Assembly: GCF_022201045.2 (NCBI RefSeq)
Contig: NC_068558.1
Coordinates: 46,837,001-46,901,000, forward strand
Reading direction: 5' to 3'
Length of the DNA: 64,000 nucleotides
Origin: Citrus sinensis
Taxonomy: Eukaryota > Streptophyta > Magnoliopsida > Sapindales > Rutaceae
The position numbers and the translations under genes are program-made. The notes beneath the pieces were generated by a model that did not search any database, had not been told where the DNA came from, and worked only from the letters and a program-made list of their open reading frames with translations. Of this stretch, positions 48,388 through 58,690 are shown in pieces. Each line of letters begins with the position of its first letter. Position 1 is the first letter of the stretch.

Positions 48388-50734
48388 TGAATATCAATAT
48401 TCTTTAAGTAAGAAGAGATTATTACTAGTTAAATAATAGACTGTGTGATGAATATCATAATTCTTTAAGTAAGAGATTATTAAATGATAAACAGTGTGAC
48501 ATTGCTAGTTAATTTGTTCCTGATGGTGTTTATATGAAATTTTATCGTATTATTCTTGGGAACTGGAATTCGGTCCAAATAGACAAATGTCAGGAACACA
48601 TGACCCATACATTGCTTACACCTTTAAATATCTAGCTCTTTCGATATGTCAAGAGTTGCCATGGTTGACTGAAAGAGGTCTGGTACCATTGTCTGAACCT
48701 TTGTGTTTTAAATATGCAATCAGATTCATGATGCTTAGCTGCAGAATCTGAAGCTATTGTGAGTTCCCAGAGAAAGTCAATGTCGTTACTCGAATGTTGC
48801 TGATTCAAGACCAAAATGTTTGTTCTTTTGTTGCTTTTTGTTATTTCACATACTCGTCCACATGCAGCCAAGTATAGCATCAGCCAATTCATATTAACCT
48901 TATTATCTGCATGCTGCACATTTACCCATAAGACTTGCTTACATAGGCCAGTGTGCTTTCATTTTCCTGTTCTAGGTGAGCCAGATTCTTCTATGTACTT
49001 ATAAAAGTTTTGAATTGGACAGGTATGCGCAGAAGGAAACACACTAATGGTGCTTGAGTGATTCAAGCGGGACCTGTGTTTCTTATGTGGACTTGGAACC
49101 GGCGACCTGGCTGTAGGAAATATGTTATTTTGAGTATGGTTCAGTGGCAATACTGTCAATGGCATTGTTGTTTAGGAGTTGAATGTGTTATACACATCTT
49201 CGAAACGACAGTGATGTAATATACCTTGGAAGAAAAAGCAGAGAACAAGGTTAGGATGAGAAAATTCTGTTTTGCTCCCGGTAGGATGAGAAAATTCTGT
49301 TTTGCTCCCAGAGCTTTTGCCACGAGCTCTTGGATGAATAAAGATGTGATTGTAGTTATTTTGGAAATGATGTTGATCTTTATGGGTTATGACCGACAAT
49401 AAGCTATATAAAAGTCCCATATGCTCTGAGTAGGTTCTTGAGATGTTATGCAATAATTAAACATTTTTAGGGCATTTTGGTAATGTTATATTTTTTAAAA
49501 TAATTACTATTAGAAGTGCTATAAAAATGATCAGTTATTGTAAAGAAAATTAATTCAAAGAATTGTATGTTTTAAAAATAGCTGTACGTATTTGATAAAA
49601 TCAACTGTTGTAATAATATAGATGATTGAGATGAGGATAATATTAAACAAAATTTATTTACATATATATAAAATATTTTTTTATTGTGTATATATAATAA
49701 TTAATAATTGAATTAAATAATTTTATATTAATTTTATTTTTTTATTTTGTTATTCTAATATAATTGGTAACAAGAATAACTCTTTAAATTTTATAACCTA
49801 ATTCCCTAATTAATAAGAATAATTTTAAATTTTTATAACATATGTAAGGATATATATAGAATTATTATAAAATTAATTTTTAAAATTAAATTTTAAAATG
49901 TTATTCCTTTGTTATTTTTTAAAGTCTATTGTAAAATATAGTGATTTTAAAAAAAATTAAAAGTTTAAATTAATTTTTAATTTTTTTAAAATCCCTTTTA
50001 ATACTCTTAAAAACAATCCTGAGCCCTTAATATCATAAGATAATCTAATAGGTGGTAAAGCGTTATTCTTGTAGTCCAACCTGGACCAACTATACACAGC
50101 TGTCATTTCAATATGTTCTTGTGATGCTTGTAGTTTGGAATTACCGACCAACCACGTTTGAAGATGTGCGAGGGCTTCCTTGTTATATACGAATTGCGAA
50201 TGGATAGGTTAACCTAATTTTCCAATTTATATGTTTGCAATTAAAATGATATCTATTAAGACAAGAGCAGTCGTTACAACAGACCTGCTACATCTGCTTG
50301 GAATTTAATTAAGGTGTAGCGAATTAATCTCCGTGCAAAGGACTTGTTGTGATATATGTAGATGATCTGTCATCCGCTCATTTTATAAGTAAACGACGTT
50401 TTGAGCGTACGACTTAGAGGCCAAACTATCTGTCGTATGTAGGATACTGGTAACTTGAGAAAACGGTACGACAATTCGTTTATAACCTGTACCGTTGAAA
50501 TCTATGTGACGTGAATGGACCCGACGGTTTCCTTGTTATTTGTTATTTACACGTACTACGAGAAGGGGAGACGCGTGGCCCCCCCATAGCGAACAACTCA
50601 AAAAAAAGGCAAAAAGAGAAAGTATTCCTCTCTCTCCCTCTTCGTAAAGTCTATATTCTCTCCTTCTCTTTATTACCTTCCAGAACAGAAAGAAAATATT
50701 TGTCTGCCCTTTCCCCTAAATCGGACGGCATTAA
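48388..50734. other. Intergenic between PAP14-like and Kazal-like genes
   Basis: No gene seen. Contains an approximate duplication around 48383-48495 (GATGAATATCA..TTCTTTAAGTAAG twice), a 30-bp tandem pair (listed) and an AT-rich core (49450-49990). The part after 50,500 is probably promoter and leader of the Kazal-like gene, with an A-rich and a TCTCTC-rich tract. Confidence 0.5.
49250..49309. repeat. Tandem pair of a 30-bp unit
   Basis: TAGGATGAGAAAATTCTGTT followed by TTGCTCCC occurs twice in a row with one difference near the start. Intergenic; no function evident. Confidence 0.85.
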
Positions 50735-50749
50735 GGGTTAGGGTTAGGG
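50735..50749 (+). promoter_or_regulatory. Telomere-repeat-like motif before Kazal-like gene
   Basis: GGGTTAGGGTTAGGG, two and a half TTAGGG-type units, lies 46 bp before the ATG. Plant telomeres use TTTAGGG, so this may instead be a telobox-like promoter element. Confidence 0.5.
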
Positions 50750-50794
50750 ATACTGTTTGATTTTGAGGGAATAGTAATCAGTCGAATTGGCCAC

Positions 50795-51154
50795 ATGCGT
50801 ACATCCTCATTAGCAAATCGTTTAATTGCGGTCTTAATCTTCTTCTTGGCACTGAACATCGGTTTGCAATTGGTGCAATCAACGCAAGAGAGTGATGGCG
50901 TTTGCGCAAGATTCACCAAGCCGGAATTGTGCCCGATCAACTGCTTCCGCCCCGATCCCGTATGTGGCGTTGACGGCGTCACCTACTGGTGCGGCTGTCC
51001 GAACGCGTTGTGTGCCGGCGTTAAAGTCGCCAAATTAGGGTTTTGTGAAGTCGGCAGCGGTGGCTCCGCTCCTCTTCCTGGTCAGGCGCTTCTTTTGGTC
51101 CATATCGTTTGGCTCTTCTTGCTTGCTCTTTCTCTTCTTTTAGGCGTTTTCTGA
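50795..51154 (+). CDS. Kazal-type serine protease inhibitor-like small protein
   Basis: One 119-residue exon. The N-terminus has a hydrophobic signal segment (RLIAVLIFFLALNIGLQLV). A single Kazal-like domain (residues about 36-88) has eight Cys and the family core CFRPDPVCGVDGVTYWCGCP, with PVCG.DG.TY as in Kazal inhibitors. The C-terminus GSGGSAPLPGQ is followed by a strongly hydrophobic end (LLLVHIVWLFLLALSLLLGVF region, given here by its last 20-odd residues), as in GPI-anchor signals, so the mature protein may be held on the outer membrane face. Protease target unknown. The Arabidopsis genes I recall are At3g61980 and At4g01575; the latter sits beside the PPR gene At4g01570, as here. Confidence 0.85.
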   Translation: MRTSSLANRLIAVLIFFLALNIGLQLVQSTQESDGVCARFTKPELCPINCFRPDPVCGVDGVTYWCGCPNALCAGVKVAKLGFCEVGSGGSAPLPGQALLLVHIVWLFLLALSLLLGVF

Positions 51155-51778
51155 TTGTATTTTTTGTGTGGAATTAATTCTTTTCTTTATAGATTCTGCA
51201 ATTGCTTCAGATCGCGGCTTTCGAGTATTTGTGATTTTTAATATCTATTATCTTGGAGTTTGTAAGAGTACATTTTCTTCATTCTTTCTGTGATTAATAG
51301 TAACCCACTTATTATTATTTTTTTACCCCCTTCCTTCCTTCTAATGCGTTTCAAGAATGTGGAAGATTTCAGATTTGGCACACCGAAATCTTGTAGGCTG
51401 AAATCAAAAAATGATAATACTTATGACAATATCGTTTCCCGTTCTTATCAAAATTTGAGATTATTTGGCCTTTACATTGCTCTACACAATCCACAAATTA
51501 GTCAAAATGTGGATGAATTTGATTGCTGCTCTCTGAGTTCCAGTAACAAAAACAGTTCCATGTGAATATAATGCATGACGAAGCTGTGTATACCAACAAA
51601 ATCCGCTGATGGTAACAAAATTACGAAGTTCATATATTGATCATTATTAAAACCATCCAACCGTGAAAGCAACCAAAATTTTCAGGATTATCTCATTGAG
51701 CTCAATTACAAGAGAATTATCGACTAGCCAATCTTCTCACCCAAACTATTCTTTAAGAAGGATCATCGTCATTGCTCA
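51155..51778. other. Convergent 3' regions of Kazal-like and PPR genes
   Basis: About 620 bp between facing stop codons. No gene or repeat recognised; a 91-codon open frame near 51290 has no family resemblance. Confidence 0.5.
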
Positions 51779-54151
51779 TCATTGATTCCGATTTTGATCC
51801 TTCAACCTGTCAATTTCCCTTCCAAGAAAGTCCAAAGTTGTGTCCGTCACATGGTTTGGAGTGCAGCCTGAATCCAACATCATTTTTAAGAAATAATGTG
51901 CTTCCTTCAATCGACCTGCTTTGCCGTTAACTTCAATAAGTGTATTAAAAGTGACAACATCGGGATTAATTCCACTAGTCCTCATCTGCTCGAAAAGCAT
52001 ATTAGCTTCATCAAATCGACCAGCCTTTCCTAGTACATTAATCAGGGTGTTGTACATAACTACATCAAGATAACCACCACCCTGCTTCATTAGCTTATCC
52101 AAAATAGTACTGGCTAGATCTGCTCTTCCCATCTTCCCCAAACCTTGAATTACCACATTGTATGTCGCTATATCTGTTGGGCAAAACTTCTCACCCATCT
52201 CATTTAGGACACCCCATGCCTGATTGAAATAGCCTTTCTTGACAAATGAGCTCATCATGGAATTGTAAGTGTAGTTTACAGGATGAACTCCCATATCAGT
52301 AAATATCTCAAATAGCTTACAGGCCAGGTTCAGCTTCCCTTTGGCTAGAAATATAGACAAAAAAGTATTAACCATGTCAATATCAAAAGTGCCCATCCCT
52401 TTTCCTTGAACCCGCAGGCCCCTAGCCAGTGAAAAAAGCTGAGATGAATGACAGTCTGACTTTACTTGATCGGCCAATTTATCCATATATGGAGATGATG
52501 ACCATTCATCACTGTTCGTTAATTGACTTCCCTCATCCTTAGCATCACCCTCTCCTGAACCAAGATTGGCATCTGTTTCTAAGTTGGTAGAACCTATTAG
52601 ACTCATAATTTCACTTAAGTCGCCTTTGTATGGGAACATTGGTGTGTAATCTTTTCTCTTACTCTTTCTACTTTTCATTGTAGCCTCCACATCAGCTTTC
52701 CATTTGAGAACATCTAGCACTAGATTACCATCTCTAATGTGCTTCATCAGCCTCTCTGTAAAATCCCACCTACCATATTTATGAAACCCAATCAAAAGAG
52801 ATGATATTGTAACTAGATCAACAACAAAGCCTCTGCCTTCCATTTCTTCCACCAGACGTAGTGCTTCCTCAATTTGCCCTTCCCTACATAGTTGCAAGAC
52901 AACAATGCTGAAAGTAATCCCATCCACAAACTTCCCCTTCTTCTTCAAATCACAAAACAAAGTGTAAGCAGCCTCAGCCCTTCCATTCCTAAACAACCCA
53001 TCAATCAGAATATTGTGTGTCCAACAGGATGTTCTTACCCCATCCTGAACCATTTTCTCAAACAATTGGCATGCTTCCATAACTTTCCTAGACTTGAACA
53101 TTCCATTTAGCAGAGAATTGTACACTACAGTATCAGGAATGAGCCCATTATACTGCATTTCACTAAAAATCTTCATTGCATCATCCATTCGATATGATTT
53201 ACAGCACCCCTGAATTATAATCCTATGAGTAAACTCATTTGGCTCATGACCAGACCCTTTTAGTTCCTCCCACACAATCAGTGCATCTTTCACCTTTCCA
53301 ACCACACAAAGCACTTGAATCAAGCTATTGTAGGTGTGCAAATCCGGAACCAAACCCTTTTCTTTCATCTCTTTAAACAGCCTCAACGAGGTATGCAAAT
53401 CACCCCAACACCCAAATGCATGAATACATATATTATAACCATAAATATCAAACTCAAACTCCTTTTGTTCCTTCAGTCTTTCAAAAACTTGTTTAAATTC
53501 TGATCTCCTATCAGACTTTCTAAGAGCAACTAACAATTCATTACAGGCAACACAACCAGGAAGCGATTCAACAACTGAATTATCTGCAGTGTTGTCATTA
53601 CAAGCTTCAAGAAGCTTAAATAATATGGACATCGCTAAACCCAGCTGTTTTTTCCTAACCAAAGATACAAGAACAGAGTCATAAACATTTGGACTCAAAC
53701 TAGTCCCTAATTCTTCCATATAATCAAGAATCTCAATTGCAAAATCAATCTTACCCGATTTAATACAAGCCTCGAGCAATAGCTTAAAGGTCTCAGAATC
53801 GACAACGACATCATCCTCCTGCATTGAATTCAACAAACTGGGGACTTCTTCGAGGAAGCCTGCTCTACAAACGGTCCTAAAAATGTGAGAGTAAGTGCAG
53901 GCAGTGTGTTTGTAAATAGGCCTGAGAGAAGAGCACCATCGAAAGAAGTCGAGCTTCTTTGATGAGTCGAGGGAGTTCTTGCCCAGGACTTGGAGGACCA
54001 GAGGCTCGGAGATGGGAATGGATCGAGGGTCAAGATTGCGAGTGCCGGACTCTTTGAGGGTTTTGGTGACGAAGGCCAATAAGAGGATGCTTCCCAGCTG
54101 GAGTGACGCTGAATTGACAGGAGGAGATAGGGTTTTTCTCCCATGGCGCAT
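51779..54151 (-). CDS. Pentatricopeptide repeat (PPR) protein, P class
   Basis: One intronless exon. The first ATG in frame is at 54151 (MRHGRKTLSPPV), giving 790 residues. From residue about 90 there are repeated 35-residue units with the P-type pattern, for example YGYNICIHAFGCWGD-like, LVPDLHTYNSLIQVL, PNEFTHRIIIQGC, PDTVVYNSLLNGM, CWTHNILIDGLFRNG and, after a linker, VNYTYNSMMSSFVKKGY and PDVVTFNTLIEVNGKAG. Repeats run in two blocks: about residues 90-480 and 580-770, split by a polar linker (SKRKDYTPMFPYKG, SNDEW-type). No DYW or E domain is seen. PPR proteins bind organellar RNA. The target organelle is not clear from the start, and the RNA target is unknown. The best match I recall is At4g01570. 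Confidence 0.9.
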   Translation of the reverse strand: MRHGRKTLSPPVNSASLQLGSILLLAFVTKTLKESGTRNLDPRSIPISEPLVLQVLGKNSLDSSKKLDFFRWCSSLRPIYKHTACTYSHIFRTVCRAGFLEEVPSLLNSMQEDDVVVDSETFKLLLEACIKSGKIDFAIEILDYMEELGTSLSPNVYDSVLVSLVRKKQLGLAMSILFKLLEACNDNTADNSVVESLPGCVACNELLVALRKSDRRSEFKQVFERLKEQKEFEFDIYGYNICIHAFGCWGDLHTSLRLFKEMKEKGLVPDLHTYNSLIQVLCVVGKVKDALIVWEELKGSGHEPNEFTHRIIIQGCCKSYRMDDAMKIFSEMQYNGLIPDTVVYNSLLNGMFKSRKVMEACQLFEKMVQDGVRTSCWTHNILIDGLFRNGRAEAAYTLFCDLKKKGKFVDGITFSIVVLQLCREGQIEEALRLVEEMEGRGFVVDLVTISSLLIGFHKYGRWDFTERLMKHIRDGNLVLDVLKWKADVEATMKSRKSKRKDYTPMFPYKGDLSEIMSLIGSTNLETDANLGSGEGDAKDEGSQLTNSDEWSSSPYMDKLADQVKSDCHSSQLFSLARGLRVQGKGMGTFDIDMVNTFLSIFLAKGKLNLACKLFEIFTDMGVHPVNYTYNSMMSSFVKKGYFNQAWGVLNEMGEKFCPTDIATYNVVIQGLGKMGRADLASTILDKLMKQGGGYLDVVMYNTLINVLGKAGRFDEANMLFEQMRTSGINPDVVTFNTLIEVNGKAGRLKEAHYFLKMMLDSGCTPNHVTDTTLDFLGREIDRLKDQNRNQ

Positions 54152-54479
54152 TGCATCGCGCAAGAATTAGAGCGGAGGAGTCTCTGCTGTTTTCAGATTT
54201 TCACCTTTTTATCACCTATTAAGCGGCACACGTCACACGGGGACCTGCATAAAAATAATTACAAACTATGTTTTAATTTGTGAATTTGTAAAATTTTAGG
54301 GGCTCAGAGGTCATTATCCTGTTTCTGTTTACTTTTGATGAAGAAAATGATTAGGAAATCGTAGAATTACTTTGAAGGAAAATGATGTTTGCCCAGGTCA
54401 AACTCCGAAATTTAAACGCAGCGTTTTATTAAAGGTAAAAATGATGTCGTTTTCGCTTGTCAAATATTTCCCTCAGTCT

Positions 54480-54660
54480 TTGTCGATGGAGCTCCACCTA
54501 AGTATTTTCCCTTGCCTTTCCTTCGTTGATCGAGCTCCAGCCACATCCAAATATTTTCTCTTTCTTTTCCTTCGTCGATCGAGCTCCAACCACCAGCTCC
54601 AGCCACAACCAAATATTTCCCCTTTCCTTCTTTGATCCAACTCCAACCACAGCTTGAAAT
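54480..54660. repeat. Degenerate minisatellite, unit about 50 bp
   Basis: Four imperfect units share a core (CGATCGAGCTCCAGCCACA, then CAAATATTTTC and CTTTCCTTCG). The units are of unequal length, about 45-57 bp, and the third contains an extra internal duplicate of the GAGCTCCA part. It lies about 330 bp upstream of the PPR start. Confidence 0.75.
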
Positions 54661-55690
54661 TTCCATTCGCAATCCACAATCCGCACCTGAAATTGCCATT
54701 CGTAATCCACAACTCACAGCTCAAGATTCAAATTGAAACAGCTCAGGATTCAAGCAAAAAAACATCGCAACATAAGCTTATTACCTATTATATTAACCAA
54801 TTTAACATGATTTATGAAGAGCTGCTACGATTTTCAAGTGGTGAGCCTCGGGCATCATCGATGGTATAAAAGCCATTTATAACTCGTTATTAACTCCATC
54901 TTCTGAAGGACAGCTGAAGTTATTTTTACCCACCGATGTGAACGCACCACTGTAATTGAAGAATATGTTGAGGTTTCGAATGGTCTCACTGTAACTAAAG
55001 AGCGTGTGGTTGATAATTGCTTTCGGCCATTATACTGAAGGACAATAACCACCAAGCAAATTAAGTCCAGCAGGGGTAGTAGTCATTCGACTAAAGGACA
55101 ATAACCACCAAGCAAATTACGCAATCAAGAAGTAGAGGATTGTGGGGACGCAATGCAGAATATGTGCTGGGAGGATACTTTTGCTCATGATTAAGTTTTG
55201 CAAAAGGTCATGGAGAGAGATTAGTAAAGACTTGGTATGTAAAATATAGATCGAAATTACTTTAAGCAAACGATGAAAGTGACTATGAAGAAAAACTGAG
55301 TAACAATGTAAGGCATTGGTGGGGGAAACTTGAAGCAAAACGACGTCGTATTGGTTAAAATTAAAACAAAAAAAAAACACAAAACGTGTCGTTTTTTGTA
55401 AGGTTTCGAGGTTTGACCCAGGACAAATATCAGAACTCTTACTTTGAAACACAAGTACGGAACATATTAGGATATAGTACCTCGAATTCAAAATCTTCAT
55501 TTAATTTCATAAATCAAATATTTATTTTTGGTAAATTGGAATGGAAAATGTTATTCCCATGTGTATGGAGGTAAATAAAAGTGTACAGCAAAATGTATAA
55601 GAGAATATCATAGGACTATTTAATCACAATGGAGTTGATGGGGAAAGAATATGATAATTGAAAGAATACCCGAGTCGATTGCCAAACCTA
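54661..55690. other. Intergenic, no gene seen
   Basis: Upstream DNA of the PPR gene. One notable detail: AGGACAATAACCACCAAGCA occurs twice (near 55039 and 55095), a short direct repeat. Nothing else recognised. Confidence 0.45.
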
Positions 55691-56572
55691 AAGCAAACTA
55701 CGGATACAAAGATATCTTCCTCATGACAATTCATGTTACCTTTATGCATACACATGTGGAAATTAAACTTGTGAGAACAGTCGTCGGAAATAATTACTGT
55801 GCAAGCATTCAAGCAAACAAAATAATCTGATAAAGATGGGGTAATGAAGTATTCAAACAGTAAGCTGTCCTATGGTCGGGTTGGTAACAACATCAAGCCT
55901 GTAGCAACTGACGCAAGTATTTGAGTCTTGGGGATAATAAATGAGAAAAATAAAAACTTATTTAAACTTTACCCACCCCCTTACTTAAAAAAAAAAATTC
56001 AAACAGTAAGCTTTTTTTTTTTTCCCCTTAATGAGTAACATTAGGGAAGCATCAAATTGCTGTTATCCATATTAGCCATACCTAAGCGTAATAATTGATT
56101 TTTTTTCCGCTTAATGAGTAACATTAGGAAAGCATCAAATTGCTGTTATCCATATTAGCCATACCTAAGCGTAAGAATTGACATATCAAGTAGCTTTATA
56201 TCGTAAATGACATTTGTTCTTGCTACCGACGCTACAGAAACAAATTGGGTTGGTCTGTAACTAAAGCAAGGATAAGATGCTATGCAGATTTCAGAAGAAG
56301 GGGACACCTGGTCTTGCCAGTCTTCGTCTAGAGATGCTTATTGCTACTTACACGTGAACTTGTGAGGTAATTAAAAGAAGAAAAGGTAGTAGCCCGAAGG
56401 CTTGGATAGTTGGATTTCATGAGGACAGAGGATTTCTATGGCTGATTATGTCTAAAAAGGGGAATGAGAACAGGAAACTCGCAATAAATTTATGCGATCA
56501 TATGCTGATTGATGAGTAAATGAGATCTTATCAATCAATTTGGGGATCTCCAACTATTTGGAAAATTCCTTT
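55690..56572 (+). repeat. Upstream part of the first WAT1 tandem unit
   Basis: This segment matches, block by block, the DNA before the intact WAT1 gene (about 59840-60490) and before the third copy (63005-63945). For example, ATATCTTCCTCATGAC resembles ATATCTTCTCCATGAC at 63026, and GATGCTTATTGCTACTTACA occurs here (56333) and near 60107. It shows that the duplication unit includes the promoter. No start exon was found in this copy. Confidence 0.6.
56027..56185. repeat. Tandem duplication, 83-bp unit
   Basis: Two nearly identical copies start with CTTAATGAGTAACATTAGG at 56027 and 56110. They differ at a few positions (for example GGGAAGC against GGAAAGC), so the duplication is fairly recent. 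Confidence 0.9.
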
Positions 56573-56581
56573 AAAAGGGAG

Positions 56582-57110
56582 GGGTAAACTTATTTAGTCA
56601 CTCTATTTTAAGATTAGTATTTATTTAGTTCTTATATTTTTTAAAATATCTCAAAACATCCCTACCGTTAAAGTATTGATATCTCTACCGTTACTTTTTA
56701 TTTCTTATGATTTACTTTTACAATATTACCCTTTTATAATAATTTTTTTGTTTAGACAGTAATAAAAATAATAATTAAATTACTAATTAACCCTAAAAAT
56801 AAAAAATATATATATTAATTTTTTTGCAAGCACCATTTGCACACTTGGTAGTTTGCATACAATTTTTGACAATTAAAAATTAATATAATTTTTTAGCATT
56901 AAATTAGTAATTTAATTATATTTTTATTAATGTCCAAATAAAAAAATTTATTATAAAAGAGTAATATTGTAAAAGTAAGCAAAAAGAAATAAAAAGTAAT
57001 GGTAGGGATATCAATACTTTAATGGTAGGGATGTTTTGAGACATTTTTAAAAATATAGGGACTAAATAGATATTAATCTTAAAATATAAGGACTAAATGA
57101 GCTTTTACCC
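56582..57110. mobile_element. Mutator-like MITE with 9-bp target duplication
   Basis: A 529-bp element with terminal inverted repeats of roughly 190 bp. The left end GGGTAAACTTATTTAGTCAC pairs with the right end, whose other strand reads GGGTAAAAGCTCATTTAGTC. It is flanked by a perfect 9-bp duplication AAAAGGGAG (56573-56581 and 57111-57119). Nine-base duplications and long inverted repeats are typical of the Mutator superfamily. It has no coding capacity. It interrupts the upstream part of the first WAT1 unit, and the paralogous unit near 60289 has a single uninterrupted AGAAGGGAT-type site. Confidence 0.85.
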
Positions 57111-57119
57111 AAAAGGGAG

Positions 57120-57368
57120 TAAAAAACTTAGATAGGAATATTTGTAAAATGTCAAAGTTGATAGCACAAAAAGTCTAGGTTGGAAAAATTAAAAATTTAA
57201 TGAAAACTATTACCTAAAATTTAGAAACATTCATATTATGTTATCAAGAATTAGTAATTAAATATGGGGAAGCATATATTATAAAGAATTAGTAATTAAA
57301 TATGGGGAAGCATACTTGAACCCACAATACTAAATTACTCTTTAAAGTTGTGTGGTTAGCTTTCTAGA
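57120..57368. other. Rest of first WAT1 unit upstream DNA with short duplication
   Basis: Just after the Mutator-like MITE, AATGTCAAAGTTGATAGCA resembles AATGGTAAAGTTGATTGCA at 60329, so the WAT1 upstream homology resumes. Then AGAATTAGTAATTAAATATG plus GGGAAGCATA occurs twice (57249-57312). Confidence 0.5.
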
Positions 57369-58255
57369 TAGAAGTGGCCAACGGATTGTACCGTGCCGTA
57401 CCAGCCCAGGCCCATCAAAGAAAGCCCACGCGTGCTCGTGTTGGTGCCGTGCCGTGCTTACTATACGTTTTGTGTCGTGCCTAATTTTTTTTACTTAGGC
57501 CTGGCCAAGCACACGTGCCTTGTCCACTTGCGCCGTGCTGTGCCTAGGAAAAAAAATTCACTAAATTTTTTCATTTTTTAAAAGCGCATGCCAAGTTGTT
57601 ATCTTATTTTTTTAAGTCTATATATTTTTTTGGATTCATGTGCCTTTATTCAAATTTAATAGAATTAAAAATTCAAAACTCAAGTCCATATTAAATAATA
57701 AATTAATAATAATAAGAGAATATAACATTAGTTATTAAGTTTGATTCTATGGTATTAGAATTCTTTTTTAGTACTTAACAACAACAAGAATAATATTTTT
57801 TAAATGTTAACTTAATTGTTAACTTGGAATTACATAGATTCATATATCATAGTTTATAATAAATTAATACATATTTATAAAATCATGATATTTATAATTT
57901 TATTTATTAAATTATGATATCAATTATTTATTTAATAAATTATAATTTTATTGAAACTAAGAATTAAATAAAATTAAAAAATTTGAACTAATAAAATATA
58001 TTAAAAGATTTAATTTCAAGTTATTTATAAAATCATAAAATTTTAAGTTTATTTTTATTAAAAAATGAAACGTGCTTATTGTGTGTTTTTTCGCATACTG
58101 TACTTTTAAGGCCCACGTGCTTAAAATTCTAAGCACGGCCCAGTCCACGTGTGTATCGTGTTGTGCTGCGTGCTCTGCCGAAACGTGCTCATGCCGTGCC
58201 GTACTATACGAACTTGTACCATACCTCGTGCCGTCCAGCTCATTGGCCACCTCTA
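57369..58255. mobile_element. Non-autonomous hAT element with GC-rich ends
   Basis: 887 bp. The left end TAGAAGTGGCCAA and the right end, read on the other strand, TAGAGGTGGCCAA, are 13-bp inverted repeats with one mismatch. They are flanked by TTTCTAGA (57361-57368) and TTTCTATA (58256-58263), an 8-bp duplication with one difference, as for hAT. About 170 bp at each end is rich in CGTGCCGTGCC and CACGTG motifs. The middle is very AT-rich. No transposase seen. It sits between the upstream DNA and the surviving last exons of the first WAT1 copy. Confidence 0.8.
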
Positions 58256-58263
58256 TTTCTATA

Positions 58264-58690
58264 TCAGCATATTATGTTAGGGAATGTCATGGTATGTTAA
58301 ATAAAGCGGTCGTGTATTCACATCAGCATTTACTTCCCTTGTAGAGATATTTGAAGCCGTGTTTGATTTCTCCATCTTCCATGAACGAATTTACATTGGA
58401 AGGTTGTTTCCCTAACTCTTGCATAATTTTTTCACTAATTTTATTTCCACCCATCTGCTAGTTACATCCATCGTCATTGAACAGCGTTTTAGGATCTATC
58501 CAAGTTATAATTGGTCTTTTCCTGCTTTTGGGGGCAAAAGCAAGGAGATTGAGGAATGCATTCAGATGAAGCAAGTCGATATAGCTAGCTCAGCAAGGTG
58601 AACATTCTAATGCAGTACTCTCACATGCCAATCCGATCAATGTTGATTCAACGAGTCCTCGAACATGACACCAGTGCTTTCTCAAATTCA
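58264..58690 (+). pseudogene. WAT1-type transporter pseudogene, last exons only
   Basis: Matches exons 5 and 6 of the intact WAT1 gene (61746-61897 and 61983-62154) and the intron between them. The exon 5 part keeps ATGTCATGGT.TGTTAAA and CGAATTTACATTGGAAGG, but it has a stop (TTAAATAAAGC) and small deletions. The exon 6 part keeps GGCAAAAGCAAGGAGATTGA (coding GKSKEIEE in the intact copy). Exons 1-4 are missing, probably through deletion, with the hAT insertion at the break. It is not functional. Confidence 0.85.

Noticed and set aside
54372-54717. Several overlapping open frames upstream of the PPR gene
   Set aside because: They arise from the minisatellite, whose repeats stay open in more than one frame.
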